Source: Oceaniglobus roseus
GTDB taxonomy: Bacteria > Pseudomonadota > Alphaproteobacteria > Rhodobacterales > Rhodobacteraceae
Assembly: GCF_002869745.1 (NCBI RefSeq)
Contig: NZ_PNOS01000033.1
Coordinates: forward strand, 1-60,527
Direction: 5' to 3'
Length of the DNA: 60,527 nt
Shown here: positions 1-7,480 of the stretch, in pieces
Layout: every line of letters begins with the position of its first letter
How positions within the stretch are numbered: position 1 is the first letter of the stretch
Notes under the pieces: generated by a model
Database searches by the model: none
Told to the model about the DNA's origin: nothing
The model's input: the letters and a program-made list of their open reading frames with translations, nothing else
Made by a program: the position numbers and the translations under genes

Positions 1-1
1 C

Positions 2-514
2 GGCACCCGCGAAAGCGGCAGCGACCGCCTGCGCAACGCCGCCGTGGGCGCGGCCATCGGCGCCGCCGGCGGGGCCGTCGTCGGCAACATCCTGGACAAG
101 CAGGCGCAGGAACTGCGCGGCGACTTCAGCAACGGCGCCATCGACGTCGTGAACACCGGCAACGAGCTGATCGTGCGGATGCCCCAGGATATCCTGTTCG
201 CCACCGACAGCGCCGCCGTCTCGCCCGGCCTCCAGGGCGACCTGCGGGTTCTGGCGTCGAACCTGAACCGCTACCCGAACTCGATCGTCGAGGTGCAGGG
301 CCACACCGACAGCGACGGTGCCGCCGCCTACAACCTCGACCTGTCGCAGCGCCGGGCGCAGTCGGTGTCGTCGATCCTGATCGCCAACGGCGTGTCCTCG
401 GGCCGCGTGCGCGCGGTCGGCTACGGCGAGGACCGCCCGGTGGCCAGCAACCTGACCGCCGCGGGCAAGGCGCAGAACCGCCGCGTGGACATCGTGATCC
501 GCCCGACGAACTGA
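2..514 (+). CDS. OmpA-family envelope protein, C-terminal part (5' end outside window)
   Basis: The reading frame is already open at base 2, so only the last 170 residues are visible. A Gly/Ala-rich stretch (AAVGAAIGAAGGAVVG) near the visible start resembles the glycine-zipper segment found in YiaD-like lipoproteins. It is followed by an OmpA/MotB domain with ILFATDSAAVSPG, VEVQGHTDSDG, QRRAQSVSSIL and NRRVDIVI. In this family the domain binds peptidoglycan non-covalently and tethers the outer membrane. The signal peptide or lipobox would lie upstream of the window, so lipoprotein status is inferred. A strong terminator follows. Confidence 0.9.
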   Translation, partial: GTRESGSDRLRNAAVGAAIGAAGGAVVGNILDKQAQELRGDFSNGAIDVVNTGNELIVRMPQDILFATDSAAVSPGLQGDLRVLASNLNRYPNSIVEVQGHTDSDGAAAYNLDLSQRRAQSVSSILIANGVSSGRVRAVGYGEDRPVASNLTAAGKAQNRRVDIVIRPTN

Positions 515-534
515 TCGCCCGCCGGGCGAACGGC

Positions 535-567
535 AAAGGGGCCGGGCTTCGCAGCCCGGCCCTTTTT
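535..567 (+). terminator. Rho-independent terminator after the OmpA-family gene
   Basis: A GC-rich hairpin (GGGCCGGGC, loop TTCGCA, GCCCGGCCC) is preceded by AAA and followed by five T. It lies about 20 bases after the stop codon of the OmpA-family gene. Confidence 0.85.
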
Positions 568-653
568 GCTGTGCGGGACCGGTGCACGGGCGGACGGTGC
601 CCGCTCTCCGGACGATGCCGCGGGATCGCCCCTTGCTTCTCCGTCCCGCGAAG

Positions 654-672
654 TGGTCATATAAGCTGACCA
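654..672. promoter_or_regulatory. Predicted FadR/GntR-type operator
   Basis: TGGTCATATAAGCTGACCA is an inverted repeat with TGGTCA/TGACCA arms, ending 16 bases before the regulator's ATG at 689. FadR-subfamily regulators commonly bind TGGT...ACCA palindromes, so an autoregulatory operator is likely. The AT-rich centre may overlap the -10 region. No binding data are available. Confidence 0.55.
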
Positions 673-688
673 ATCCAGCGGGGCCGCC

Positions 689-1456
689 ATGCCGTTCCAG
701 AAGATCCAGCCCGAGAAACTGTCCCGCTCCGTCGTCCGGCAGATCGAGCTCCTGATCCTGCGCGGCATCCTGCGCCCCGGCGAACGCCTGCCCTCGGAAC
801 GCGACCTGGCCGAGAAGATGGGCGTCTCCCGCCCCTCCCTGCGCGAGGCGGTGGGCGAGTTGCAGGCGCGGGGGCTGCTGACCAGCCGGGCAGGGGCGGG
901 GATCTTCGTCTCCGACATCATCGGCTCGGCCTTCTCGCCCGCCCTCGTCGCGCTGTTCGGCAGCCACGAGGAGGCGGTGTTCGACTGCATCGCCTTCCGC
1001 CGCGACCTCGAGGGGCTGGCGGCCGAGCGCGCGGCCAGCCACGGCAGCGAGAGCGACCTGAAGCTGATCGCGACGCTGATGGAGAAGATGGAGGCGGCGC
1101 ACGGCAAGCGCGATCCCTCGGAGGAGGCGGAGCTGGACGCCGCCTTTCATTTCGCCATCATCGAGGCGAGCCACAACGTGATAATGCTGCACATGATGCG
1201 CGCGATGTACGACCTGCTTCGGCAGGGCGTCTTCTACAACCGCCAGATCATGTTCCGGCAGAAATCCACCCGCGGCCTCCTGCTGGAGCAGCACCGCGCG
1301 ATCAACGCGGCGCTGCAGGCGCGGGACGGGGCCGCGGCGAGGGCGGCGGTGGCGGATCACCTGACCTTCGTCGAGACCGCGCTGGCCGACCAGGTGAAGG
1401 CCGAGCGGAACGAGGTCATCGCCCGCCAGAGACTTGAACACGAACAGGGCCGCTGA
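689..1456 (+). CDS. FadR-subfamily GntR transcriptional regulator
   Basis: 255 residues, normal length for the FadR subfamily. The N-terminal winged helix (about residues 8-75) contains GERLPSERDLAEKMGVSRPSLREAV, the usual GntR recognition helix. The C-terminal half is an all-helical FCD ligand domain with AFHFAIIEASHN and HRAINAALQARD. FCD domains usually bind small carboxylates, often through a metal ion; the ligand here is unknown. Its stop codon abuts the ATG of a flavoprotein gene (TGAATG), so the two are co-transcribed. A palindromic operator at 654-672 suggests autoregulation and control of the downstream oxidoreductase. Confidence 0.9.
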   Translation: MPFQKIQPEKLSRSVVRQIELLILRGILRPGERLPSERDLAEKMGVSRPSLREAVGELQARGLLTSRAGAGIFVSDIIGSAFSPALVALFGSHEEAVFDCIAFRRDLEGLAAERAASHGSESDLKLIATLMEKMEAAHGKRDPSEEAELDAAFHFAIIEASHNVIMLHMMRAMYDLLRQGVFYNRQIMFRQKSTRGLLLEQHRAINAALQARDGAAARAAVADHLTFVETALADQVKAERNEVIARQRLEHEQGR

Positions 1457-2212
1457 ATGAAAACGCTGATCGTCCTCGCCCATCCCGAGCCGCGCTCGTT
1501 CAACGGCCAGTGGGCCGAGGCGACCCGCGCCGCCTGTGCCGCGCTTGGCCACGAGGTGATGGTCGCCGACCTCTGTGCCGAGGGGTTCGACCCGGTGGAA
1601 CGGGCAGCGCATTACCCCGCGCCGCTGTCGCCCTTCGACCCGCTGAAGAACCAGGAACAGGCAAGCAAGGCCGCGGCCCTGCCCGAGGACGTGCGCCGCC
1701 ACGTGGCGAACATCCGCGCCGCCGACCGGATCGTGTTCCACTTCCCGATGTGGTGGTTCGGCCCGCCCGCGATCCTGAAGGGCTGGATGGACCGTTGCCT
1801 GCCCCATGGCGAGCTGCACACGGGGTCGGAGCGCTTCGACACCGGGCGCCTGCGCCACGTCTCGGCGCTGTTCTGCGTCTCGACCGGCGGGACCGAGGCC
1901 CAGTCGGGCCCGGACGGCAAGGAGGGGGACACGCGGCTGCTGCTCTGGCCGCTGGCGCAGACCCTGCGCTATTGCGGGGTCGAGGTGCTACAGCCGCGCA
2001 TCGTCCACGGCGTCCACGGCTATCATCGCCCCGAGGGGCAGGCGAAGCTCGGGCGGGCGCTGGAGCACATGCTGGCGACGCAGGGGCAGGCGATGGCGGA
2101 GTGGGACAGCGCGCCGCGGATCCCGTTCAACGCCGACAGCGACTTCGACGAAAGCCAGCGGCTGAAGGACGGCGCGCCCAGTCACTCGCCGTTCATCCGC
2201 AAACCGGACTGA
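1457..2212 (+). CDS. NAD(P)H-dependent flavoprotein oxidoreductase (NQO/KefF-like)
   Basis: 251 residues with the flavodoxin-like fold of NAD(P)H:quinone oxidoreductases. The N-terminal phosphate-binding stretch is TLIVLAHPEPRSFNGQ, and the FMN/quinone-site region is VFHFPMWWFGPPAILKGWMDR, highly characteristic of the NQO1/MdaB/KefF group. Such enzymes reduce quinones or other electrophiles by two-electron transfer. It starts one base after the regulator stop codon, so it is probably the regulator's target. The C-terminal tail (about residues 215-251) is polar and less conserved-looking. The physiological substrate cannot be read from sequence. Confidence 0.88.
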   Translation: MKTLIVLAHPEPRSFNGQWAEATRAACAALGHEVMVADLCAEGFDPVERAAHYPAPLSPFDPLKNQEQASKAAALPEDVRRHVANIRAADRIVFHFPMWWFGPPAILKGWMDRCLPHGELHTGSERFDTGRLRHVSALFCVSTGGTEAQSGPDGKEGDTRLLLWPLAQTLRYCGVEVLQPRIVHGVHGYHRPEGQAKLGRALEHMLATQGQAMAEWDSAPRIPFNADSDFDESQRLKDGAPSHSPFIRKPD

Positions 2213-2249
2213 GCGGGGAAAGCGCCGCGCGCATCCCCCCGGAAACGCG

Positions 2250-2275
2250 AAAACCCGGCCTCGCGGCCGGGTTTT
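2250..2275. terminator. Bidirectional terminator between the flavoprotein gene and atpF
   Basis: A perfect hairpin (AAAACCCGGCC, loop TCGC, GGCCGGGTTTT) gives a T run on either strand. It can therefore end both the plus-strand flavoprotein transcript and the minus-strand ATP synthase operon. Confidence 0.85.
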
Positions 2276-2300
2276 CCTGTCTTGCGGCGATCCGGAAGGA

Positions 2301-2870
2301 TCAGTGCAGCTTGGCTTCCACCGTCCGGATCGAGTCGTCGATCAGGGCGTTGGCGCGGGCGCCGTCCATGTCCTTCTTCAGGACCTCGGCGGCGGCGGCC
2401 ACGGCGACCTGGATCGCCCGGTTGCGCACGTCGCGCACGGCCTGCGCCTGGGCCTGGTCGATCTGGTCCTCGGCCGCCTGCAGGCGGCGGCGGATCGAGA
2501 CCTCCAGATCCGCCTTCGCCTTGGCCGAGGCCGTCTCGGCCTCTTCCCTGGCGGAGGCGACGATGCGGTCGGCCTGGGCCTGCACCTCGGTCTGCTTGCG
2601 CTCGTAGGAGGCCAGCAGCGCCTGGGCGTCCTCGCGCAGCTTGCGCGCCTCGTCGAGGTTCGCCCGGATGCCCTCGGCCCGCTTGTCGAGCATCGACATC
2701 AGCGTGGAGGGCACCTTGAAGTAGACCAGCACCCCGAGGAACAGGATGAAGGCGATCAGCACCACGAAGTTGGTGTTGTTCAGCGAAAAGAACGGCCCCG
2801 TGGCGGCCAGCGCGGGGCTGGCGGCCAGGGTTGCGGCGAGGGCGGGAAGGGTGAGTCTCATCGTTTTCAT
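2301..2870 (-). CDS. atpF: F0F1 ATP synthase subunit b
   Basis: 189 residues. An N-terminal hydrophobic segment ([14 protein letters not shown], likely a signal-like or first membrane stretch) precedes the membrane anchor [21 protein letters not shown] long charged helix follows ([31 protein letters not shown]), which forms the peripheral stalk. Subunit b holds F1 against rotation. It is the last gene of the F0 operon and its ATG overlaps the end of the b' gene by four bases, which indicates translational coupling. The F1 genes are not in this window. Confidence 0.95.
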   Translation of the reverse strand: MKTMRLTLPALAATLAASPALAATGPFFSLNNTNFVVLIAFILFLGVLVYFKVPSTLMSMLDKRAEGIRANLDEARKLREDAQALLASYERKQTEVQAQADRIVASAREEAETASAKAKADLEVSIRRRLQAAEDQIDQAQAQAVRDVRNRAIQVAVAAAAEVLKKDMDGARANALIDDSIRTVEAKLH

Positions 2871-3418
2871 CCTTTCAGCCGCGCCTCGACGGCGCCGTCG
2901 ATGGCCGCCTGGTCGCCCGAGCCGCCAAGCGCGGTGACAAGCGCCCCGGCGGTGTCCTTGGCCACTTCCTCGATCGCGGCCATGGCGCCCTTGCGGATCT
3001 CGTCGATGGCGGCCTCGGACTCGGCCGATTTCGCCGCGATCTCCTCGTCAGCCTTCGCCATGGCGGCGTCCAGGTCCTTCTGGATGTCGGCCTTGGCCGC
3101 GGCGACGATGCGCCCCGCCTCGGCACGGGCATCGGCCAGCGCCTTGTCATAGGCCTTCTCGGCCTCCTGGGCGCGGATCTTCAGCTCTTCCGCGGCGGCG
3201 ATGTGGTTGGTGATCGTGCCCTGCCGTTCGGCCAGCACGCCCCCGACCCGGGGCAGGCCGATGCGGGTCAGGATGAAGTAGATCGCGACCAGCGCGATGA
3301 TCAGCCAGAAGACCTGGTTCGGGAACCAGTCCGCACAGAGCTGCGGCATCCCGATGGCGCCGCCGTTTGGGCCGACGCAGCTGCCGGCAAGTTCGGTTGT
3401 GATCGGCTCAGTCGCCAT
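2867..3418 (-). CDS. atpX: F0F1 ATP synthase subunit b'
   Basis: 183 residues. A short N-terminal extension with two cysteines leads into the membrane helix [21 protein letters not shown] long amphipathic coiled-coil follows ([27 protein letters not shown] and onward). Photosynthetic-lineage alphaproteobacteria use one b and one b' subunit rather than two identical b subunits, and the order atpI-B-E-X-F is the known Rhodobacter arrangement. It overlaps atpF by four bases. Confidence 0.93.
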   Translation of the reverse strand: MATEPITTELAGSCVGPNGGAIGMPQLCADWFPNQVFWLIIALVAIYFILTRIGLPRVGGVLAERQGTITNHIAAAEELKIRAQEAEKAYDKALADARAEAGRIVAAAKADIQKDLDAAMAKADEEIAAKSAESEAAIDEIRKGAMAAIEEVAKDTAGALVTALGGSGDQAAIDGAVEARLKG

Positions 3419-3498
3419 GTCGTCCCCCTGAAACCTTGAAATGCGGCGGGCGGGCCCCCGAGGAGGGGACCCACCCGGCCGGAAGGATCAAGCGTCGA

Positions 3499-3735
3499 TC
3501 AGACGGCGAACATCAGCAGCAGCGCGACGAGGAACGAGAAGATCCCCAGGGCTTCCGCGAAGGCGATGCCGATGAACAGCGTCGCGGTCTGGCCCGCGGC
3601 GGCCGACGGGTTGCGCAGGGCGCCCGCCAGGAAGTTGCCGGCCACGTGGCCCACACCGATGGCCGAGGCGCCCGAACCGATGGCGGCCAGGCCGGCACCG
3701 ATGAATTGACCCATGTTTGCGATATCGCCTTCCAT
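3499..3735 (-). CDS. atpE: F0F1 ATP synthase subunit c
   Basis: 78 residues, the standard length. Two transmembrane hairpin helices are visible: [20 protein letters not shown] and a C-terminal [21 protein letters not shown]. The polar loop carries RNP ([10 protein letters not shown]), and the proton-carrying carboxylate is the Glu of FAEALG. The start ATGGAAGGCG follows a clear ribosome binding site (CTAAGGAG on the minus strand). The protein assembles into the rotating membrane ring of ATP synthase. Confidence 0.97.
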   Translation of the reverse strand: MEGDIANMGQFIGAGLAAIGSGASAIGVGHVAGNFLAGALRNPSAAAGQTATLFIGIAFAEALGIFSFLVALLLMFAV

Positions 3736-3830
3736 GTCTTCTCTCCTTAGGATGGAATTTTTTGCGTGTCGTGTGCCGGGCCGTCCGGCCCGCCGTTGCG
3801 TCGGGGTGGGGTGTCGCCCCACCCGTCGTG

Positions 3831-4634
3831 TCAGTGATGCGGATGCAGCGCGTCCTTGAGGTAGACGCAGGTGAGGATCGTGAACACGTAGGCCTGGATG
3901 AAGGCCACCAGCAGTTCCAGCGCGTAGACCGCCGTGATCGCCGCGATCGGCAGGATCGAGAACAGGCCAAGCGCGCCGGCGAAGCCCGCGAACACCTTGA
4001 TCACCGCGTGGCCGGCCATCAGGTTGCCGGCAAGACGGATGGAGTGGCTGACCGGGCGCACGAAGTACGAGATCAGCTCGATGATCGCGAGGATCGGGCG
4101 CAGCACCAGCGGCGCCGAGCTGACCCAGAACAGGCCGAGGAAGCCGGGGCCGTTCTTGATGAAGCCGAGCACGGTGACCGACAGGAACACCGCCAGCGCG
4201 AGGACCGCCGTCACGGCGATGTGCGAGGTGGTGGTGAAGGCCATCGGGATCAGGCCGATGAAGTTCGAGATCACGATGAACAGGAACAGCGTCATGATGT
4301 AGGGGAAGTACTTCACCCCTTCCTTGCCGGTCACGTCCTCGACCATCTTGTAGATGAATCCGTAGGCGAGTTCGGCGATCGACTGCGCGCGCGACGGCAC
4401 GATGTTGCGGCCGCGGGTGCCGATCACCATCAGCAGCGCGACGCAGGCCACGGCGACCGCCATCCACAGCGTCACGTTGGTGACGGTGAACATGCCCACC
4501 GGCCCGTCGCCGAACAGCGGCTTGACGATGAACTGGTCCATCGGGTGGATGTTCAGCCCGCCGTGGGCCGCCTCGGCCCCGTGCGCGGCGGCCTCGGCCC
4601 CGTGTTCCGTCGCGGTCGCGGTCTCCGTCGCCAT
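3831..4634 (-). CDS. atpB: F0F1 ATP synthase subunit a
   Basis: 267 residues with five to six membrane helices. The essential arginine is in [13 protein letters not shown], in the helix facing the c-ring. It forms the two proton half-channels of F0. An unusual feature is the first 30 residues, an Ala/Glu/His-rich segment with near repeats ([17 protein letters not shown]) before the core fold begins at NIHPMDQF. It lies three bases downstream of atpI and is followed by a 95-base gap before atpE. Confidence 0.96.
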   Translation of the reverse strand: MATETATATEHGAEAAAHGAEAAHGGLNIHPMDQFIVKPLFGDGPVGMFTVTNVTLWMAVAVACVALLMVIGTRGRNIVPSRAQSIAELAYGFIYKMVEDVTGKEGVKYFPYIMTLFLFIVISNFIGLIPMAFTTTSHIAVTAVLALAVFLSVTVLGFIKNGPGFLGLFWVSSAPLVLRPILAIIELISYFVRPVSHSIRLAGNLMAGHAVIKVFAGFAGALGLFSILPIAAITAVYALELLVAFIQAYVFTILTCVYLKDALHPHH

Positions 4635-4637
4635 CCC

Positions 4638-4979
4638 TCAGTCCCTCTTCTCAGTGGCGCGGAGCTCTTCGTCCGCCGCCCGTATCGCCTCGTCCTGGAG
4701 TTCCTTCGCGGTGCGCATCATCGTCTTGACGCCCGCCGCAAGGCCCAGTCCCACAAAGATCAGCATGAACCACGGCAGGGTGCCCAGCAGCACGTCCAGC
4801 CCGTATCCCATGCCGAAGCCGATCCCCAGACCGGCCACAAGCTCGATCACCATGCGCCAGGCGATGTTCGCCTGGCTGTAATGGCTGTCCGTCTTCGGCT
4901 TCGGACCATGTTCCGCTTTCGCGGCGGCGATCCTGTCCTCCAGCGCCTTGAGGCGCGCGGCTGATGGATCGTCGGCCAT
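4638..4979 (-). CDS. atpI: AtpI/AtpZ-family ATP synthase assembly protein
   Basis: 113 residues from the ATG at 4979, chosen because AAGGGGG lies at ribosome-binding distance upstream; a longer frame begins at 5009. A charged N-terminal half ([24 protein letters not shown]) precedes two membrane helices, [20 protein letters not shown] and [17 protein letters not shown]. AtpI proteins are small two-helix membrane proteins at the head of F0 operons, implicated in c-ring assembly or Mg/Ca handling. As the first gene here it marks the operon promoter side at about 5.0-5.1 kb. Confidence 0.9.
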   Translation of the reverse strand: MADDPSAARLKALEDRIAAAKAEHGPKPKTDSHYSQANIAWRMVIELVAGLGIGFGMGYGLDVLLGTLPWFMLIFVGLGLAAGVKTMMRTAKELQDEAIRAADEELRATEKRD

Positions 4980-5157
4980 GGCAGACCCCCTTGACGGCTG
5001 GCGGGACACTAGAAAGGTGCCCCCCCCGAGTCAAGGCGGAGCGGGCCGTTGCGGACCGGGCGCAAGTGATTGATATATTGACGGATTTCATTAGGTCGCC
5101 CCGTGCGCGACGATCAGCGCGTCGCCGCTTGGCGCCATATGCGGCCCGCCGCAATAT

Positions 5158-5173
5158 TCAACCCGCAGGTTGA
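5158..5173. promoter_or_regulatory. Predicted ArsR-type operator
   Basis: TCAACCCGCAGGTTGA is a perfect inverted repeat (TCAACC, CGCA, GGTTGA) with additional ATAT bases on both sides. It ends 30 bases before the ATG at 5204 of the ArsR-family gene. ArsR-type repressors usually bind such imperfect palindromes over their own promoter. This is inferred from position and symmetry only. Confidence 0.45.
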
Positions 5174-5203
5174 CGATATGCGGGGGCGGTGGCACGAGAT
5201 GCC

Positions 5204-5551
5204 ATGGCTCCCTCGCTCGACATGGTGTTTTCCGCCCTCGCCGATCCGACGCGGCGCGAGATCCTGTCGATGCTGCTGGAGGATGACATGGCGGTGACGG
5301 ACGTCGCCGAACCCTTCGCCATGTCGCTGGCCGCCGTCTCGAAGCACCTGGCGGTGCTGGCTGCCGCCGGGCTTATCACACAGGAGCGGCGGGGGCGGGT
5401 GAAGTGGTGCAAGCTCGAACCCGACGCCATGCGGGCGGCGTCGGTCTGGATGCAGGGGTTCGGTCAGTTCGAACCGGTGCATCTGGAAGCGTTCGAGAGG
5501 TTCCTCAGGCAGGAACTGCCCGAAGGGGATCCGGCCTCAGAGCACGAATGA
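5204..5551 (+). CDS. ArsR-family winged-helix transcriptional regulator
   Basis: 115 residues from the ATG at 5204; a GTG at 5189 would add five. The first helices MVFSALADPTRREILSML and the recognition helix AMSLAAVSKHLAVLAAAGLI are classical for ArsR/SmtB repressors, followed by the wing ERRGRVKWCKL. The metal-binding ELCVCDL-type motif is absent, so this is probably the group that responds to non-metal signals or simply represses a neighbour. The C-terminal helix contains WMQGFGQFEPVHLEAFERFLRQ. Its 3' end overlaps an antisense 22-codon gene by 15 bases. Confidence 0.9.
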   Translation: MAPSLDMVFSALADPTRREILSMLLEDDMAVTDVAEPFAMSLAAVSKHLAVLAAAGLITQERRGRVKWCKLEPDAMRAASVWMQGFGQFEPVHLEAFERFLRQELPEGDPASEHE

Positions 5552-5605
5552 CACGATGGCCACCACGATGACCACGAGGCCGACGATATAGATGATGCGG
5601 TTCAT
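5537..5605 (-). CDS. 22-residue hydrophobic microprotein, copy 1
   Basis: An ATG at 5605 with a good ribosome binding site (GGAGAG, minus strand) opens a 22-codon frame that is almost entirely one membrane helix, beginning MNRIIYIVGLVVIVV and ending SFVL. A second frame of the same length lies 70 bases upstream and is identical at 18 of 22 positions. Start, ribosome site, length and hydrophobicity are all conserved, so both are likely real. The function is unknown. Single-helix peptides of this size include type I toxins and small-protein modulators of membrane complexes. The 3' end overlaps the ArsR gene on the opposite strand. Confidence 0.7.
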   Translation of the reverse strand: MNRIIYIVGLVVIVVAIVSFVL

Positions 5606-5675
5606 TTGAGCTCTCCGTTGGAAGGGGGGAGGGCCGGTGCGACTGGATCGTCCCGGCCCGCGTGCGGCGACGGGA

Positions 5676-5744
5676 TCAGGCCACGAAGTTGACGATGGCG
5701 ACGACGATCACGACAAGGCCGACAAGGTAGATGATGGCGTTCAT
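5676..5744 (-). CDS. 22-residue hydrophobic microprotein, copy 2
   Basis: ATG at 5744, preceded by AAAGGAAC on the minus strand, opens a 22-codon frame starting MNAIIYLVGLVVIVV and ending NFVA. It differs from the downstream copy at only four positions (R3A, I7L, S19N, L22A in order copy 1 to copy 2). One membrane-spanning helix fills almost the whole peptide. The tandem paralogy is the main evidence for coding. No function can be assigned; a small membrane regulator or a type I toxin-like peptide are both possible. Confidence 0.7.
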   Translation of the reverse strand: MNAIIYLVGLVVIVVAIVNFVA

Positions 5745-5868
5745 GGTGAGTTCCTTTCGATGTTGTTCACACAACATCGTGAGCGCCGCCTGGTTCCCTC
5801 CGATCGGTGCCCGCCGGCTTTCGCCCGGCAGTTTTCCGCAAGGTCCCGGCCATACCGGGGCTTCGGAA

Positions 5869-5899
5869 AAGAAACGGGCGGACCGCGAGGGTCCGCCCG
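5869..5899 (-). terminator. Terminator of the Thr-tailed secreted protein gene
   Basis: On the minus strand, CGGGCGGACC and GGTCCGCCCG form a 10-base stem with a five-base loop, followed by GTTTCTTTTCC. It lies about 50 bases after the stop codon of the gene at 5951-6364. Confidence 0.75.
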
Positions 5900-5950
5900 G
5901 GAAGATGCTCAGGATGACCGCCCCGCCGGGGTGGCCGTCACGATGCCGGA

Positions 5951-6364
5951 TCAGTTGCCCGTCGTAGTCGTGGTGGTGGTGGTGTTCTCGTCGTCGTTGT
6001 TGCCGACGATCAGCACCACGGCCAGCAGCGCGGCGGCGGCGGCGCCACCGGCAACGGCCGGGTTGATCTCCGACGCGCCGGCCGGCAGGCCGGTCACGTT
6101 GGCGCCGGTCGGGCGGAAGTCGGCACCGTTGCAGTTCGGCACTTCGACCGAGGAGGCGCGGGTGGACGTCGGCGCCTCGAACTGGACGCTCGGGTACTTC
6201 GACTGAAGCACGGCGACGATCTGCGCGTTGACGGAGGCGACGCGCTGGTTGTTGCCCGATGCCGGCATCGAGATGTTGCAGGTCGCGGCCTGGGCGGCGA
6301 TGGCGGTGCCAAGAACGGCGAAGCCGGAAACGGCCATGGCCCGTGCAAGTGTCTTGAAGGTCAT
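5951..6364 (-). CDS. Secreted protein with C-terminal membrane helix and threonine-rich tail, unknown function
   Basis: 137 residues from the ATG at 6364, which has TGAGGA at the right spacing; an upstream ATG at 6376 sits across that site. A signal peptide (MTFKTLARAMAVSGFAVLGT, cleavage near AAQAAT) is followed by a region with two cysteines (ATCNIS and PNCNGA) that could form a disulfide. A glycine/alanine-rich hydrophobic segment (AVAGGAAAAALLAVVLIVG) then leads to NNDDEN and a run of eight threonines. Repeated ACC/ACT/ACG triplets encode the tail. I do not recognise the family. It is flanked by its own terminator and is probably monocistronic. Confidence 0.75.
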   Translation of the reverse strand: MTFKTLARAMAVSGFAVLGTAIAAQAATCNISMPASGNNQRVASVNAQIVAVLQSKYPSVQFEAPTSTRASSVEVPNCNGADFRPTGANVTGLPAGASEINPAVAGGAAAAALLAVVLIVGNNDDENTTTTTTTTGN

Positions 6365-6562
6365 AATGGTCCTCACCCTTCTAAAGCTGTTCGGGGTCGT
6401 TTAATCACAGTGACGGCGGCCAGCAAAGCCCAAATCTCTGCTCGGCGTAAAATCACCGATGCAAATTAACGCAGTGATGCATTTTGGTGCGGCACGCCCG
6501 CCGGAGATAACACCAATAGGGCGGGAATCGTCAAGACCGACGCGTTTGGCGACACGGGAAAC

Positions 6563-6589
6563 GCCCCCCGTAGGCGCTGACCGGGGGGC
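6563..6589 (-). terminator. Probable terminator of the LysR gene
   Basis: GCCCCCCG and CGGGGGGC form a perfect eight-base stem with an 11-base loop just after the LysR stop codon. On the minus strand it is followed by GTTTCCC, a weak U tract. Confidence 0.5.
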
Positions 6590-6592
6590 TGC

Positions 6593-7480
6593 CTAGCCCG
6601 GGGTCCAGCCGCGCACTTCCTCCTTCAGGAACCGCAGGAAGCTCTGCACCTTCACGGTGCGGTGCAGGTCCACGTGGGTGACGAGCCAGAGCGGCGATTC
6701 CCACTCCGGGCGCGGCGGCATCACCTGCACGAGGTCGGGCATTTCGCGCGCCTCGATCGCCGACAGGAAGCCGAGGCCCGCGCCCTCGGAAATCGCCGAC
6801 CGCATCCCCATGATGTCGCCCGTGCGATAGGTCACGGACGAGCGCGGGACGTTCCCTGCCAGCCAACGGAAGAAGGGCGCGCGGCTGTCCACGTCGTCGG
6901 GGCCGCAGATCCGGTGCCGCGCGAGGTCCGCGTCGTCCTTCGGCGTACCCATCTCGGCGATGTAGGCCCGGCTGGCGTACAGCGCGACGGGATCCTTCAG
7001 GAACGGCTGCACCACGTTGTCGGGATCCTGCGGCGCGGCGCCCGCGCGGATCGCCACGTGCGCCTCGCCGTATTCCAGCCGGAACACCCGGTCGCCGGTC
7101 AGGAACCGCACCACCAGACCCGGATGCGCGGCCTGGAAGCGGACCATGATCGGCGTCAGCATCTGCGCGAAGCTCGACAGCGAGGTGACGACAAGCTCGC
7201 CCGTGACCGAATCCCCCTGGCCGCGGATCCGGCCCGCGAGCTGGGTGAACTGGTCGTCCGTCGCCTGCGCCACGGTCAGCAGGTCCGCCCCCGCCTCGGT
7301 CGCCGTGTAGCCGCGGGCGTGCCGCTGGAACAGCTTCACCCCCAGCTGCGCCTCGAGCGAGTCGATGTGGCGGATGACGGTGGCGTGGTGGACGCCCAGG
7401 GCCTCGGCCGCGCCGCTGACCGTGCCCAGCCGCGCGACGTGATAGGCGGGCCGCACCTCGTCCCAGGTCGTGATCGTCAT
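6593..7480 (-). CDS. LysR-family transcriptional regulator
   Basis: 295 residues, typical LysR length. The start is MTITTWDEVRPAYHV, where the winged helix begins; further upstream the frame would run through the poly-C tract and is unlikely to be translated. The DNA-binding helix-turn-helix is AYHVARLGTVSGAAEALGVHHATVIRHIDSLEAQLGVKLF. The rest is the periplasmic-binding-like effector domain, including GELVVTSLSSFAQMLTPIMV. It is divergent from an azoreductase gene 254 bases away, the classic LysR/target arrangement, so it probably regulates that gene in response to quinones or related electrophiles (inference). Confidence 0.92.
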   Translation of the reverse strand: MTITTWDEVRPAYHVARLGTVSGAAEALGVHHATVIRHIDSLEAQLGVKLFQRHARGYTATEAGADLLTVAQATDDQFTQLAGRIRGQGDSVTGELVVTSLSSFAQMLTPIMVRFQAAHPGLVVRFLTGDRVFRLEYGEAHVAIRAGAAPQDPDNVVQPFLKDPVALYASRAYIAEMGTPKDDADLARHRICGPDDVDSRAPFFRWLAGNVPRSSVTYRTGDIMGMRSAISEGAGLGFLSAIEAREMPDLVQVMPPRPEWESPLWLVTHVDLHRTVKVQSFLRFLKEEVRGWTPG

